A stretch of 18,212 bases of DNA from an uncultured Eubacteriales bacterium (GTDB taxonomy: Bacteria > Bacillota > Clostridia > Oscillospirales > Butyricicoccaceae). Position 1 is the stretch's first letter. Each line of letters begins with the position of its first letter. Location: NCBI GenBank assembly GCA_949740695.1, contig CATJIY010000084.1:1-18212 (forward strand). Direction: 5' to 3'. Positions 1 to 7,816 of this stretch are shown here, in pieces. Under the pieces are notes generated by a model. That model saw only the letters and a program-made list of their open reading frames with translations, was not told the DNA's origin and did no database searches. The position numbers were made by a program, and so were the translations under genes.

Positions 1-412
1 CTTCTTCTGAAAAATAATCCGGCACCGCCAAAGTATCGGTAGAAATCGCTGCCAACAACTTTTTAGCGCCGCCGCAATGATCTGCATGGGGATGGGTAAT
101 AAAAAGATACTCCAGCCGCCGCACCCCTTGGGCCTGTATATAATCAATCATATTCTCCGCCGGACCAGAAAGACCGGCGTCCACCATCATAGCGCTGCCG
201 CCGCAAGTGAGCAGCAACGCCTGACCTTGCCCCACGTCAATCATATGGAGCGCCAGTCCAGGACCCGGATCTCCAGGCAAAAACTGTTCCTCCAGTTTTT
301 GCAAAACCTGTCCATCTCGCAGGCCATAGGCCAACAACAGCAATAAAACACCGGCTAGCAGCAGCCGAAAAAAGCTGGAAAAGCCGCCGACCGGGCGGCG
401 TTTTCCCCTCAT
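1..412 (-). CDS. MBL-fold metallo-hydrolase, ComEC C-terminal-like, partial
   Basis: The N-terminal 137 codons of a metallo-beta-lactamase-fold protein; the rest lies beyond the left edge. The start ATG overlaps the stop of the upstream M20 peptidase gene (ATGA), so the two are translationally coupled. A basic N-terminus (MRGKRR) is followed by a hydrophobic stretch at about residues 15-30, a signal anchor that would put the enzyme outside the membrane. The fold opens with HMIDVGQGQ, then MMVDAG, and the metal-binding motif THPHADH is at about residue 110. This layout matches the stand-alone proteins related to the C-terminal domain of the competence protein ComEC/Rec2, which are thought to be extracellular phosphodiesterases or nucleases. 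Substrate is unknown. It is the last visible gene of the nusA operon. Confidence 0.85.
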   Translation of the reverse strand, partial: MRGKRRPVGGFSSFFRLLLAGVLLLLLAYGLRDGQVLQKLEEQFLPGDPGPGLALHMIDVGQGQALLLTCGGSAMMVDAGLSGPAENMIDYIQAQGVRRLEYLFITHPHADHCGGAKKLLAAISTDTLAVPDYFSEE

Positions 413-1914
413 AGCTTACGCATCAGATGGCGGTAAAATTCCACCGCCACCCCTAAAGACTGCTCTGAAAGAAATTCATCGGCGGCATGGCCGCCGCAGC
501 CAGCCTCTTCCCCGGTAACCAAAGGCGAAAACCGCAGAACACAATCGCTCATATTGGAATAATGCCGGGCGTCTCCTGAGGAGGACATCAAGCTGGGGAT
601 ACAGGGCAGCTGAGGATACCGCTCCTGAAGCACCTCCCGCAGTTGACGGTACAAAGGCTGCTTTTCCGAAGTGATGAAGCTTTCTTCTCCCTCGCTAACC
701 AACTCCACCTCCAACGGCAAATCGGCCAGCAATCCTTGAAGCTCTTCCAGAATCTTTTGCGGCGTATCGCCGGGGAGCAGCCGGGCGTTCAGCGTGGCCG
801 TAGTACTGGCCGGGAGCATATTCGCCGCCTCAAAGCTGCCGTCCATACAGACGGGAACCACTGTGGTGCGGAGCAGCGCCATCAGCTCCGGATCTTTCCG
901 AAAAATCCGCCGCCGCACCAAACGAAAAATGAACCGGTTTGTCAGGGCCAACCGTTTGCCAAAGGGGAAGCTAGCCACCGCGCCGTCCAAATATTTGCGC
1001 ACCAGCGGAATCACGCGAATACGGGGCTGGGCGCTTTCCACCCGGCAAAGGGCTTCGCTGAGCACCCCCAAAGCAGTGGTCCGCCGGGGCTGGCTGGTAT
1101 GCCCGCTAGGGCAAACAGCGGTAATCCGGTAGTTACACTGGCGTTTTTCTCCCATGCAGACCACTGCCGCGGCATACCGCCGACCCTCCCGCTGGGTATC
1201 CTGAATGGTGCCGCCTTCATCCAGCACCAGATCAAATTTCATGCCTTGACGCTCCAAAATGCGTGCCATCTGTTGGGCGCCCACGTGTCCGCCGGTCTCT
1301 TCGTCCGCGCCAAAAGCAAAAAACAGCTCCCGCTTGGGGTTATGCCCTTCGGCAATCAAGCTTTCCGCTGCCTCCAGCATGGCAATGACCACGCCTTTGC
1401 AGTCCACCGCGCCCCGACCGTAAATACGTCCCTCCAGCCGCAGGCCGTCAAAAGGTTTACACACTGTCCACCCCTCTCCGCCGGGCACCACATCCAAATG
1501 CGCGCACAGCATCACCGGATCCAACTGAGATTGAGGCGCTTTCCATCGAAGAAGCATGCTGCCATCGGGCAAACACGCGCAGTCCATCACCGCCATTACC
1601 CGAGGATACCGGCGGCAAAGATATCGCTGAAAGTCCCGCAAGGCCGACTGATTTCCTGTGACAGTAGGATAACGAATCGCAGTGGAAAGGCTCTCTGCCG
1701 CCCGTTGGGTCAGCACCGGATGGGGCGGCTCCCCCGCCATGGGAGAGGCGCCCCGCAATCCCTTTCTTCCCGCCAGCCCAGCCCGGGCCAGAATAAAAAT
1801 CAAGACAGCCAGCACCACCACCGCTAACACCCAATTAAACAGGCTGCCATAGCTGGCGGTAAAATTACTGGAAAAAATCTGAAACGACGCCCACAGGTCG
1901 TGAATCTTGCTCAT
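409..1914 (-). CDS. Membrane-anchored M20 family metallopeptidase (carboxypeptidase S / PM20D1-like)
   Basis: A 501-residue zinc hydrolase of the M20 family. One transmembrane segment lies at about residues 26-47, so the catalytic part is probably outside the cell. The di-zinc ligands are visible in order: H139 and D141 in CAHLDVVPGG, D171 in YGRGAVDCKG, the catalytic pair E205-E206 in GADEETGG, an acidic residue in LVLDEGG, and H476 in CGGHAADE. The motif SSGDARHYSN near the C-terminus and the overall length resemble the carboxypeptidase S / PM20D1 branch, which hydrolyses peptides or N-acyl amino acids; the true substrate cannot be read. A strong ribosome binding site (AAAGGAGG, 1921-1928) precedes the ATG. 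It sits 57 nt after ribF with no terminator between, and its stop overlaps the start of the MBL-fold gene. Confidence 0.9.
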   Translation of the reverse strand: MSKIHDLWASFQIFSSNFTASYGSLFNWVLAVVVLAVLIFILARAGLAGRKGLRGASPMAGEPPHPVLTQRAAESLSTAIRYPTVTGNQSALRDFQRYLCRRYPRVMAVMDCACLPDGSMLLRWKAPQSQLDPVMLCAHLDVVPGGEGWTVCKPFDGLRLEGRIYGRGAVDCKGVVIAMLEAAESLIAEGHNPKRELFFAFGADEETGGHVGAQQMARILERQGMKFDLVLDEGGTIQDTQREGRRYAAAVVCMGEKRQCNYRITAVCPSGHTSQPRRTTALGVLSEALCRVESAQPRIRVIPLVRKYLDGAVASFPFGKRLALTNRFIFRLVRRRIFRKDPELMALLRTTVVPVCMDGSFEAANMLPASTTATLNARLLPGDTPQKILEELQGLLADLPLEVELVSEGEESFITSEKQPLYRQLREVLQERYPQLPCIPSLMSSSGDARHYSNMSDCVLRFSPLVTGEEAGCGGHAADEFLSEQSLGVAVEFYRHLMRKL

Positions 1915-1971
1915 GGAAAACCTCCTTTGGTTGGGAATGGGTTGGCGCTCTTCCGAAAATCTTTGACCCTT

Positions 1972-2868
1972 TTAAGGATTGGCTGGAGTCTCCCCCGAAC
2001 CATCCAACGCCAGCGCTTGTCGGATGTCCCGAGAAATTTGCTCCCGCAGGGCCTGTCCATCGGAAAAACTGCGCTCGGGACGCAGATACCGTAAAAAAGC
2101 CGCCTGGGCGGTCTCCCCGTAAAGATCGCCGGAAAAATTCAACAAATAGCTTTCCACACTGACAATATCAGCGTCAGAAAAAGTGGGCCGGGTACCCACA
2201 TTGGTCACTGCGGGAAACGTTCCCTCCGCTACCGTCACGCTGGTGGCGTAGACCCCCCGGCGGGGCAGCAAAATCCCATCTTCCGGGCAAAGATTTACCG
2301 TGGGATATCCCAAGGTGCGTCCTCTCTGAAACCCGCCCACAATAGGACCTTCCAGGGAAAAAGGCCGGCCCAACATCTGGGCGGCCAAGACGGGATCCCC
2401 CTCCCGCACGCAGTTTCGGATATAAGTGGAAGAAACAATCTTCCCATTCTGAGTTACCGGCGGGACCACATGAGTTTCCAATCCCAAAGCTGCCAAGGAC
2501 TGAGGCGTTCCAGCGGCGTTTTTCCCAAAGCGGAAATTCTCTCCGCAAACCACTGCGGCGCATTGGTAGCGCTCTATCAGCATCCTGCCAAAATCCTCTG
2601 GCGTGGTCTCAGCCATTCGCCGGTCAAAGGGCAGAGCAATCACCAACTTTGCGCCGTTTTCCTGCAACAGAGCGACGCGACGGGCAAAGGTACTGATAAG
2701 ATCGGGAGCGCGCCCCAGCACAAAGGCCCGAGGATGACGCTCAAAGGTCACCGCCGCAGGCTCCATGCCTTTTTCCCAAGCCAGCTGGGCGGCAGTATGT
2801 AAAATAGCCTGGTGGCCTCGGTGCACACCGTCAAAAAACCCCAGGGCCAGCACTTTCCCCTGTTCCAT
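1972..2868 (-). CDS. ribF: Bifunctional riboflavin kinase / FAD synthetase
   Basis: RibF makes FMN from riboflavin and ATP, then adenylylates FMN to FAD; cytosolic. At 298 residues it has the usual length. The N-terminal nucleotidyltransferase domain opens at once with LGFFDGVHRGHQ, which carries the HxGH-type signature, and contains VVCGENFRFGKNAAG near residue 105. The C-terminal flavokinase domain starts at about residue 170 and shows the diagnostic GYPTVNL and GVYATSV motifs. GAGGAG lies 9 nt before the ATG, supporting this start although the N-terminus is a little shorter than in E. coli RibF. Only 18 nt separate it from the truB stop. The truB-ribF pairing in the nusA operon is common in bacteria. 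Confidence 0.96.
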   Translation of the reverse strand: MEQGKVLALGFFDGVHRGHQAILHTAAQLAWEKGMEPAAVTFERHPRAFVLGRAPDLISTFARRVALLQENGAKLVIALPFDRRMAETTPEDFGRMLIERYQCAAVVCGENFRFGKNAAGTPQSLAALGLETHVVPPVTQNGKIVSSTYIRNCVREGDPVLAAQMLGRPFSLEGPIVGGFQRGRTLGYPTVNLCPEDGILLPRRGVYATSVTVAEGTFPAVTNVGTRPTFSDADIVSVESYLLNFSGDLYGETAQAAFLRYLRPERSFSDGQALREQISRDIRQALALDGSGETPANP

Positions 2869-2886
2869 TCCAATCTGCTCCTCACA

Positions 2887-3804
2887 CTATGATAGAAAGT
2901 TTGTCTTACAAAAAATTGCTTGACCGCCCCGCTCCAACAGGCCGCTCCGGCCAATTTGACAAAACCGCCCCTGAGCGTCATATACCCGGCAAAGGCTACC
3001 CTCTGGGGGTATCTGGCCGGAGGCCAGATGTTCAGCGGTTAAAAACGCACCATGCCCCGCCCGAACCGCTCCTGCTAAATTTAAAATAACGGCAGACAGA
3101 TCGGCATAGACCCAATCGGTTGGAAACAATCGCCCAGACAAAGCGTTTTCCGCTTGTAGCCCAGTAATCTGATCGAAAGTCAAGCTCTCCTCCAAAGAAA
3201 ACCGCCCGCTAGCAGTCCGGCGCAAAGCGGCAAGACAACCACCGCAGCCCAAAGCCTGGCCAATATCGTGAGCCAAAGTGCGGACATAGGTTCCCTTGGA
3301 ACACACCACCCGCAGATCATAATCCGCTGGACCGGCTCCTGCTCCAGACGGCAGCAGCTCCAGCGCCCGAATCATTACTGGCCGCGGCTGACGCTCTATC
3401 TCCTTGCCCTGACGGGCTAGATCATACAATCGTTTTCCCGCTACCTGTACCGCCGAATACATAGGCGGCAACTGAAGCTGCCGGCCAGTAAACCGCGGCA
3501 AAATCGCTTCCAATTCCCCACGGCTGGCGGCTGGACGGATTTCCAACGTTTGTCCAGTAATATCCTGGGTGTCGGTAGTCTGACCCAGCCGCAATCGCGC
3601 CAAATATTCTTTGTCCTGACCGCCGGCGTGGTCGCTGGCCCGAGTGGCGTTGCCCAGCAACACCACCAAAAGGCCGGTGGCCATAGGGTCCAGCGTCCCA
3701 GCATGGCCAATTTTTTTCTGCCGGAGGATACCTCGAAGCTTGGCCACCCCGTCATGCGAAGTAAATCCTTGGGGCTTATCCAGCAACAAAACCCCATTCA
3801 ACAT
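2887..3804 (-). CDS. truB: tRNA pseudouridine(55) synthase TruB
   Basis: TruB converts U55 of the tRNA T-loop to pseudouridine. The protein of 305 residues begins MLNGVLLLDKP, a typical TruB start, and has the catalytic aspartate D39 in GHAGTLDPMATG. Further family motifs are YSAVQVAGKRLYDLAR and CSKGTYVRTLAHDIG. The last 60 or so residues form a PUA-like C-terminal domain. The frame is open upstream to 3918, but AGGGGGAG 8 nt before the ATG at 3804 and the family start decide against the 38-residue extension. The start overlaps the end of nrnA by 7 nt, implying coupled translation. Confidence 0.95.
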   Translation of the reverse strand: MLNGVLLLDKPQGFTSHDGVAKLRGILRQKKIGHAGTLDPMATGLLVVLLGNATRASDHAGGQDKEYLARLRLGQTTDTQDITGQTLEIRPAASRGELEAILPRFTGRQLQLPPMYSAVQVAGKRLYDLARQGKEIERQPRPVMIRALELLPSGAGAGPADYDLRVVCSKGTYVRTLAHDIGQALGCGGCLAALRRTASGRFSLEESLTFDQITGLQAENALSGRLFPTDWVYADLSAVILNLAGAVRAGHGAFLTAEHLASGQIPPEGSLCRVYDAQGRFCQIGRSGLLERGGQAIFCKTNFLS

Positions 3805-4763
3805 CGGGCAAGCTCCCCCTGGGCAGCGGCCATCAATTTCTCCATCGCCTGTTTCCCTGGGCCGGACACTGTACAGCCCGCCGCGCGAGGATGGCCGCCT
3901 CCACCGAACTCCCGGCACACCCGGCTGGCGTCGGCAGGCATATGGGTACGCACCGAAACCTTATAATCGGAAGAGGTCTTTTCCTGCGTAAGAATGATCC
4001 CGCAATCTACCCCGTCAATGGTCATGGTCAGTGTGGAAAGGTTATCCAAATCGTCGTCAGTAGCCCCAATTTCCTTCAGCCAATCCCGTTCTATCCAAGC
4101 GGCGGCAATCCGCCCATCTGAAGAAAAGGTCATAGCATCCAACATTCGCTTCTCAATTAAGAAGCGCGTCTTACTTTTCTTTTCAAAAAAAGTGCGATTG
4201 TGGGGATGAAAATCTAATCCTGCCTCCAGCGCCTCGGCGGCAATTCGATGAGACAACGGCGTAGTATTCGAAAAACGAAAACAGCCGGTATCGGTAGCAA
4301 CCGCAATATAAAGCGCCTCCCAGATTTTCAGATCAAAACTGACCCCCAATAGCCGCAACAGTTGATAAATTACCTCTCCGGTAGCCGCAGCCTTGGGATA
4401 AAGCAGCAACTCGGCGGCATAACCGGTATTGGAAGGGTGATGATCCAAACAAAGATCGACTTTTTTCGCAAATTGAGCCGCCGAAGTCGTTAGTAATGGG
4501 ATATCCGCCAAATCCACTGCGGCCACCAAATCATATTGCGCCGCCGGCGGAGCCAGCAAATCCTCCAGCAAGAAAGCTAACCGGGGAGTCAAATCCTCAT
4601 TGGGAAATACCCACGCCGCCTTCCCCAACCGCCGCAAACCTCGGCAAAGGGCGGCGGCGCTTCCCACCGTATCCCCGTCCGGGCGGCGATGGGTCAGTAA
4701 AAGCACTCCCTCGGCGGCGGTAAGCCGCCGGGCAGCAGTAAGCAGATCAATGGTTTCAGCCAT
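3798..4763 (-). CDS. nrnA: DHH/DHHA1 phosphoesterase, NrnA-like oligoribonuclease / pAp phosphatase
   Basis: NrnA degrades short RNA oligonucleotides and 3',5'-phosphoadenosine phosphate with Mn2+ in the cytosol. The 321-residue protein has the DHH-domain metal motifs in order: THRRPDGDTVGS (D29, D31), AAVDLAD (D84) and LDHHPSN (D107-H108-H109). The C-terminal DHHA1 domain ends with GGGGHPRAAGC. Two starts compete. A GTG at 4772 overlaps the rbfA stop as GTGA, but the ribosome binding site GGGGGAG ends directly before it. The same site lies 8 nt before the ATG at 4763, which I prefer and which gives the start MAETIDLL. Bacilli usually carry nrnA elsewhere; in Clostridia it commonly sits here between rbfA and truB. 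Confidence 0.92.
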   Translation of the reverse strand: MAETIDLLTAARRLTAAEGVLLLTHRRPDGDTVGSAAALCRGLRRLGKAAWVFPNEDLTPRLAFLLEDLLAPPAAQYDLVAAVDLADIPLLTTSAAQFAKKVDLCLDHHPSNTGYAAELLLYPKAAATGEVIYQLLRLLGVSFDLKIWEALYIAVATDTGCFRFSNTTPLSHRIAAEALEAGLDFHPHNRTFFEKKSKTRFLIEKRMLDAMTFSSDGRIAAAWIERDWLKEIGATDDDLDNLSTLTMTIDGVDCGIILTQEKTSSDYKVSVRTHMPADASRVCREFGGGGHPRAAGCTVSGPGKQAMEKLMAAAQGELARC

Positions 4764-4768
4764 GGTGA

Positions 4769-5155
4769 TCACTCCCCCTCTCCAGCAGGGGCGTCGCCAT
4801 CGCCCTCCGGAATGTCCAGTGTATTTAAAACAGCGGCGATATGAGCCCCATGCGCAATGGAATCGTCCAGCACAAACACCAGCTCAGGGGTATAACGCAA
4901 CCGCAGCCGGTGAGCCAGCTCTCTCCGTAAAAAACCGGAACAAGACTTCAGTCCTTGCTTCAATTCCTTCTGATTATAATCTCCCAAAACGCTGAGATAA
5001 ACTTTGCACCACCGCATATCGTTGGTGACCTGACTGCGCACCACAGAAACCATTACCTGGGAGATGCGTGGATCTTTTACTTCCCGGAGCAATCCGGCCA
5101 ACTCTCGGGTGACTTCCTCGCTAATGCGTTCCACACGGTTGGAATTATAGGGCAT
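4769..5155 (-). CDS. rbfA: 30S ribosome-binding factor A
   Basis: RbfA binds immature 30S subunits and helps 16S rRNA 5'-end maturation, especially in the cold. It is 128 residues, typical length, with the KH-like core visible from RVERISEEVTRELAGLL through RISQVMVSVV, then VYLSVLGDYN and LRLRYTPELVFVLDDSIAHG, the classic C-terminal RbfA signature. The ribosome binding site AAGGAGGT (5161-5168) is perfect but half of it lies inside a 16-bp palindrome (5165-5180), so its accessibility may be controlled. It is separated from infB by an unusually long 180-nt spacer and runs into nrnA. Confidence 0.95.
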   Translation of the reverse strand: MPYNSNRVERISEEVTRELAGLLREVKDPRISQVMVSVVRSQVTNDMRWCKVYLSVLGDYNQKELKQGLKSCSGFLRRELAHRLRLRYTPELVFVLDDSIAHGAHIAAVLNTLDIPEGDGDAPAGEGE

Positions 5156-5164
5156 AGCGTACCT

Positions 5165-5180
5165 CCTTTTTCGAAAAAGG
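5165..5180 (-). promoter_or_regulatory. Palindrome overlapping the rbfA ribosome binding site
   Basis: A perfect 16-bp palindrome, CCTTTTTCGAAAAAGG, whose distal half in the rbfA mRNA supplies the AAGG of the AAGGAGGT ribosome binding site. Folding it would hide part of the site. The sequence is certain; a regulatory role is inference. The arms are AT-rich, so the hairpin alone would be weak. Confidence 0.35.
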
Positions 5181-5196
5181 CTTTTGGCTTTTCTAA

Positions 5197-5320
5197 AAAA
5201 GGAATGGGAGTTCGGACTGGCGTCGTGAACTGTTCAGAGCAATATCTTGCGCTTTTTTACTGGGGCCGCCCGCCCTTATTCTTAGCAAGAACATGTCGCC
5301 CGATCCTTCCCACTCCTTTT
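5197..5320 (-). promoter_or_regulatory. Long-range inverted repeat in the infB-rbfA spacer (possible structured mRNA leader)
   Basis: In the minus-strand RNA the segment at 5320-5308 (AAAAGGAGUGGGA) can pair with 5209-5197 (UCCCAUUCCUUUU): 13 base pairs, one of them G-U. Because the odd pair is G-U only in the minus-strand RNA (A-C on the other), the structure fits the operon transcript. About 98 nt are enclosed and contain small local hairpins, such as UUCUU-GCU-AAGAA at 5293-5281. The 180-nt spacer (5156-5335) holds no recognisable protein gene. No known RNA family was recognised. Function is inferred from position only. Confidence 0.35.
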
Positions 5321-5335
5321 GAACCAGAGAAACCG

Positions 5336-7813
5336 TTATCTTTTAACTTCCTCCATAACAAATGCCTCCACGATATCTCCCACCTTCACATCATTGAACT
5401 TATCAAAGCTCATACCGCACTCAAAACCGGCGGCTACCTCTTTGGCGTCGTCCTTAAACCGTTTGAGGCTAGAGAGATCGCCTTCATGGATGACGATGCT
5501 ATCCCGGACGATACGCACCTTTTCGTTGCGTTGCATTTTGCCGTCCTGCACATAACAGCCTGCGATGGTTCCCACACCGCTGACCTTGAAAGTTTGACGC
5601 ACCTCGGCATGGCCCAGCACCACTTCTTTGAAAGTAGGCGCCAGCATGCCCCGCATAGCCTGTTCGATCTCTTCCAGGCAGTCATAAATGATGCGATAAA
5701 GCCGCACGTCCACATGGGCCTGAGCGGCTGTCTCAGCCACGCCCGCCTCAGGCCGGACGTTAAAGCCCACCACGATAGCGTTGCTGGCTTCAGCCAACAT
5801 AATATCCGAACTGTTTACCCCGCCGACGCCGCTGTGGATCACCCGGACCCGGACTTCCTCGTTAGAGAGCTTTTCCAGCGAAGCGCGAACCGCTTCGGCA
5901 GACCCTTGCACATCGGCTTTGACAATGATATTCAGATCTTTCATGCTGCCTTGCTCAATAGAAGAAAACAAGTTTTCCAGCGTCACCTTCTGAACGGCAG
6001 CGGCCTGTTTTTCCTTCTCCTCAAACTTCCGCTTTTCCGCTAAAGTGCGGGCCATGCGCTCATCTTCTACCGCATAGAACAAATCGCCCGCGCCCGGCAC
6101 TTCAGCCAAACCCACAATCTCCACTGGAACCGAAGGACCGGCGAAATCCATCTTACGGCCTTTTTCGTCGGTCATAGCCCGAACCCGACCGACGGCAGTG
6201 CCGGCAATCACCACATCTCCCGCTTTTAACGTGCCGTTCTGCACCAAAACGGTAGTCACCGGCCCCCGGCCTCGATCCAATTTGGCTTCAATTACCGTGC
6301 CTTTCGCCAAACGGTTGGGGTTGGCTTTCAGCTCTTGCATATCGGCAGTGAGCAACACCATTTCCAACAAGTTTTCAATACCGTCTCCCTGTTTGGCGGA
6401 AATGCGGCAAACAATGGTTGAGCCGCCCCATTCCTCGGGCACCAGCTCATGCTCAGTAAGCTGCTGGAGTACCCGGTCGGGATTGGCGCCCGGTTTATCA
6501 ATCTTATTAACCGCCACAATCAAAGGCACCTCTGCGGCTTTGGCATGGTCTATCGCTTCAATCGTTTGGGGCATGATGCCGTCGTCAGCGGCCACCACCA
6601 AAATCGCCACGTCGGTAATCTGCGCGCCTCTGGCCCGCATAGAGGTAAAAGCGGCGTGTCCAGGGGTGTCCAGGAAGGTGATTTCCCGTCCGCCCAGGGT
6701 CACCCGGTAAGCGCCAATGTGCTGGGTAATGCCGCCGGCCTCTCCGGCGGTGACGTTGGTCTTGCGGATAGCGTCCAGCAAGCTGGTCTTGCCATGGTCC
6801 ACGTGACCCATGACCACTACCACCGGCGCCCGAGGAGCCAAATCGGCGGCTTCATCCTCGTGTTCGTCAAAAAGCCGTTCCTCAATGGTAATAACCACTT
6901 CTTTTTCCGGAACAGCGCCCAACTCCATAGCCACCAGCGAAGCGGTTTCATAATCTACGCTCTGGGATACAGAGGCCATAACGCCTAGCTTCATCAGTTG
7001 CTTAATAACCTCGGCGGCTGTCTTTTTCAGCCGGAGAGCCAGCTCGCCCACGGCGATTTCTTCTGGGATCAATACTTTTAACGGCACTTTTTTAATCTGG
7101 GCTTGCTGCTCTAAGCGGCGCATCTTTTCTTGTTCTTCCTGGCGGCGCTTATTGCCAAAGGAACGGCCCCGCTGGTCCTTTTTCACCAGCTTCTGTTTAT
7201 TCTGCTGAGAGCCGAACCGCCCCGCCTGCTGGGGAACCAGGGTATCCAGCCGCTCGTCGTATTTGGCGATGTTAACGCTGTTTCCTCGGGTATCCACATA
7301 ATGTACCTTGGAGGAGGGCTGGCCGGCGGCAGCGGATTTTTCTTGCTTCTCTGGGGGCGTATATTGCAAAGTCTGACCTTTTTCCCGGGCTTTGACCGGC
7401 TGGCGGGCAGGCTGCTGGGCTTTGGCTTTTTCCGGCTGCTTTTCCGGTCTGGATTGGGCAGCCTTTTCCTGTTTTGCCTCCTTGTCCCTCTGGTTGGCCC
7501 GGATCAGGTCCTCCTTGGCTTTTTCCTCAGCGCGAATCCGAGCGGCGGCTTCCTCCTGCTGCTGCTTGATCCGGCTTTCAGCGTTTTGCCGGCGCTGCTG
7601 AGCGGCTTGAGCCGCCGGGGCAAAAATTTCCTCCAGACTGGACACTTGGTGCTTCTGGGTCAAATAGTCCAGCAGCATCCCGATCTCCTGGGATGAAACG
7701 CTCTGAGACGGCTTATAGGTGCGGCCCATCTGAGCCAGCGCCGCGCAGACGTCCTTGCTGGGCAGATCGAAATCTTTTGCCAGGTCGGCAATTTTCCGTT
7801 TGTTGTTTACCAT
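5336..7813 (-). CDS. infB: Translation initiation factor IF-2
   Basis: IF-2 is the GTPase that brings fMet-tRNA to the 30S subunit and promotes subunit joining. The 825-residue protein has an N-terminal IF2_N module (residues 1-55), a long charged Q/K/E-rich linker (about 70-240), and a second IF2_N module (about 245-300). The GTPase domain then shows G1 GHVDHGKT (336-343), G2 GGITQHIGAY, G3 DTPGHAAF (382-389), G4 NKID (436-439) and G5 SAK (472-474). Domains II, III and the fMet-tRNA-binding C-terminal domain follow. AAAGGGGGA stands before the ATG. The gene starts 3 nt after the ylxQ stop. All key GTPase residues are present. Confidence 0.98.
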   Translation of the reverse strand: MVNNKRKIADLAKDFDLPSKDVCAALAQMGRTYKPSQSVSSQEIGMLLDYLTQKHQVSSLEEIFAPAAQAAQQRRQNAESRIKQQQEEAAARIRAEEKAKEDLIRANQRDKEAKQEKAAQSRPEKQPEKAKAQQPARQPVKAREKGQTLQYTPPEKQEKSAAAGQPSSKVHYVDTRGNSVNIAKYDERLDTLVPQQAGRFGSQQNKQKLVKKDQRGRSFGNKRRQEEQEKMRRLEQQAQIKKVPLKVLIPEEIAVGELALRLKKTAAEVIKQLMKLGVMASVSQSVDYETASLVAMELGAVPEKEVVITIEERLFDEHEDEAADLAPRAPVVVVMGHVDHGKTSLLDAIRKTNVTAGEAGGITQHIGAYRVTLGGREITFLDTPGHAAFTSMRARGAQITDVAILVVAADDGIMPQTIEAIDHAKAAEVPLIVAVNKIDKPGANPDRVLQQLTEHELVPEEWGGSTIVCRISAKQGDGIENLLEMVLLTADMQELKANPNRLAKGTVIEAKLDRGRGPVTTVLVQNGTLKAGDVVIAGTAVGRVRAMTDEKGRKMDFAGPSVPVEIVGLAEVPGAGDLFYAVEDERMARTLAEKRKFEEKEKQAAAVQKVTLENLFSSIEQGSMKDLNIIVKADVQGSAEAVRASLEKLSNEEVRVRVIHSGVGGVNSSDIMLAEASNAIVVGFNVRPEAGVAETAAQAHVDVRLYRIIYDCLEEIEQAMRGMLAPTFKEVVLGHAEVRQTFKVSGVGTIAGCYVQDGKMQRNEKVRIVRDSIVIHEGDLSSLKRFKDDAKEVAAGFECGMSFDKFNDVKVGDIVEAFVMEEVKR

Positions 7814-7816
7814 AAC

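Noticed and set aside
643..1827. 394-codon open frame on the plus strand
   Set aside because: It is antisense to the M20 peptidase gene, whose zinc-binding motifs are unmistakable. The plus-strand translation has no family motif and no ribosome binding site.
3805..3918. 38-codon N-terminal extension of TruB
   Set aside because: It overlaps nrnA extensively, and the ribosome binding site and family alignment both place the start at 3804.
5193..5294. 33-codon minus-strand frame in the infB-rbfA spacer with GGAAGG 10 nt upstream
   Set aside because: Its composition is not protein-like, its ends fall inside the inverted repeat, and RNA structure explains the stretch better. Not annotated as a gene, but worth checking in relatives.
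4955..6043. 362-codon plus-strand frame across rbfA, the spacer and the infB 3' end
   Set aside because: Antisense to infB and rbfA; low-complexity His-rich translation typical of shadow frames.
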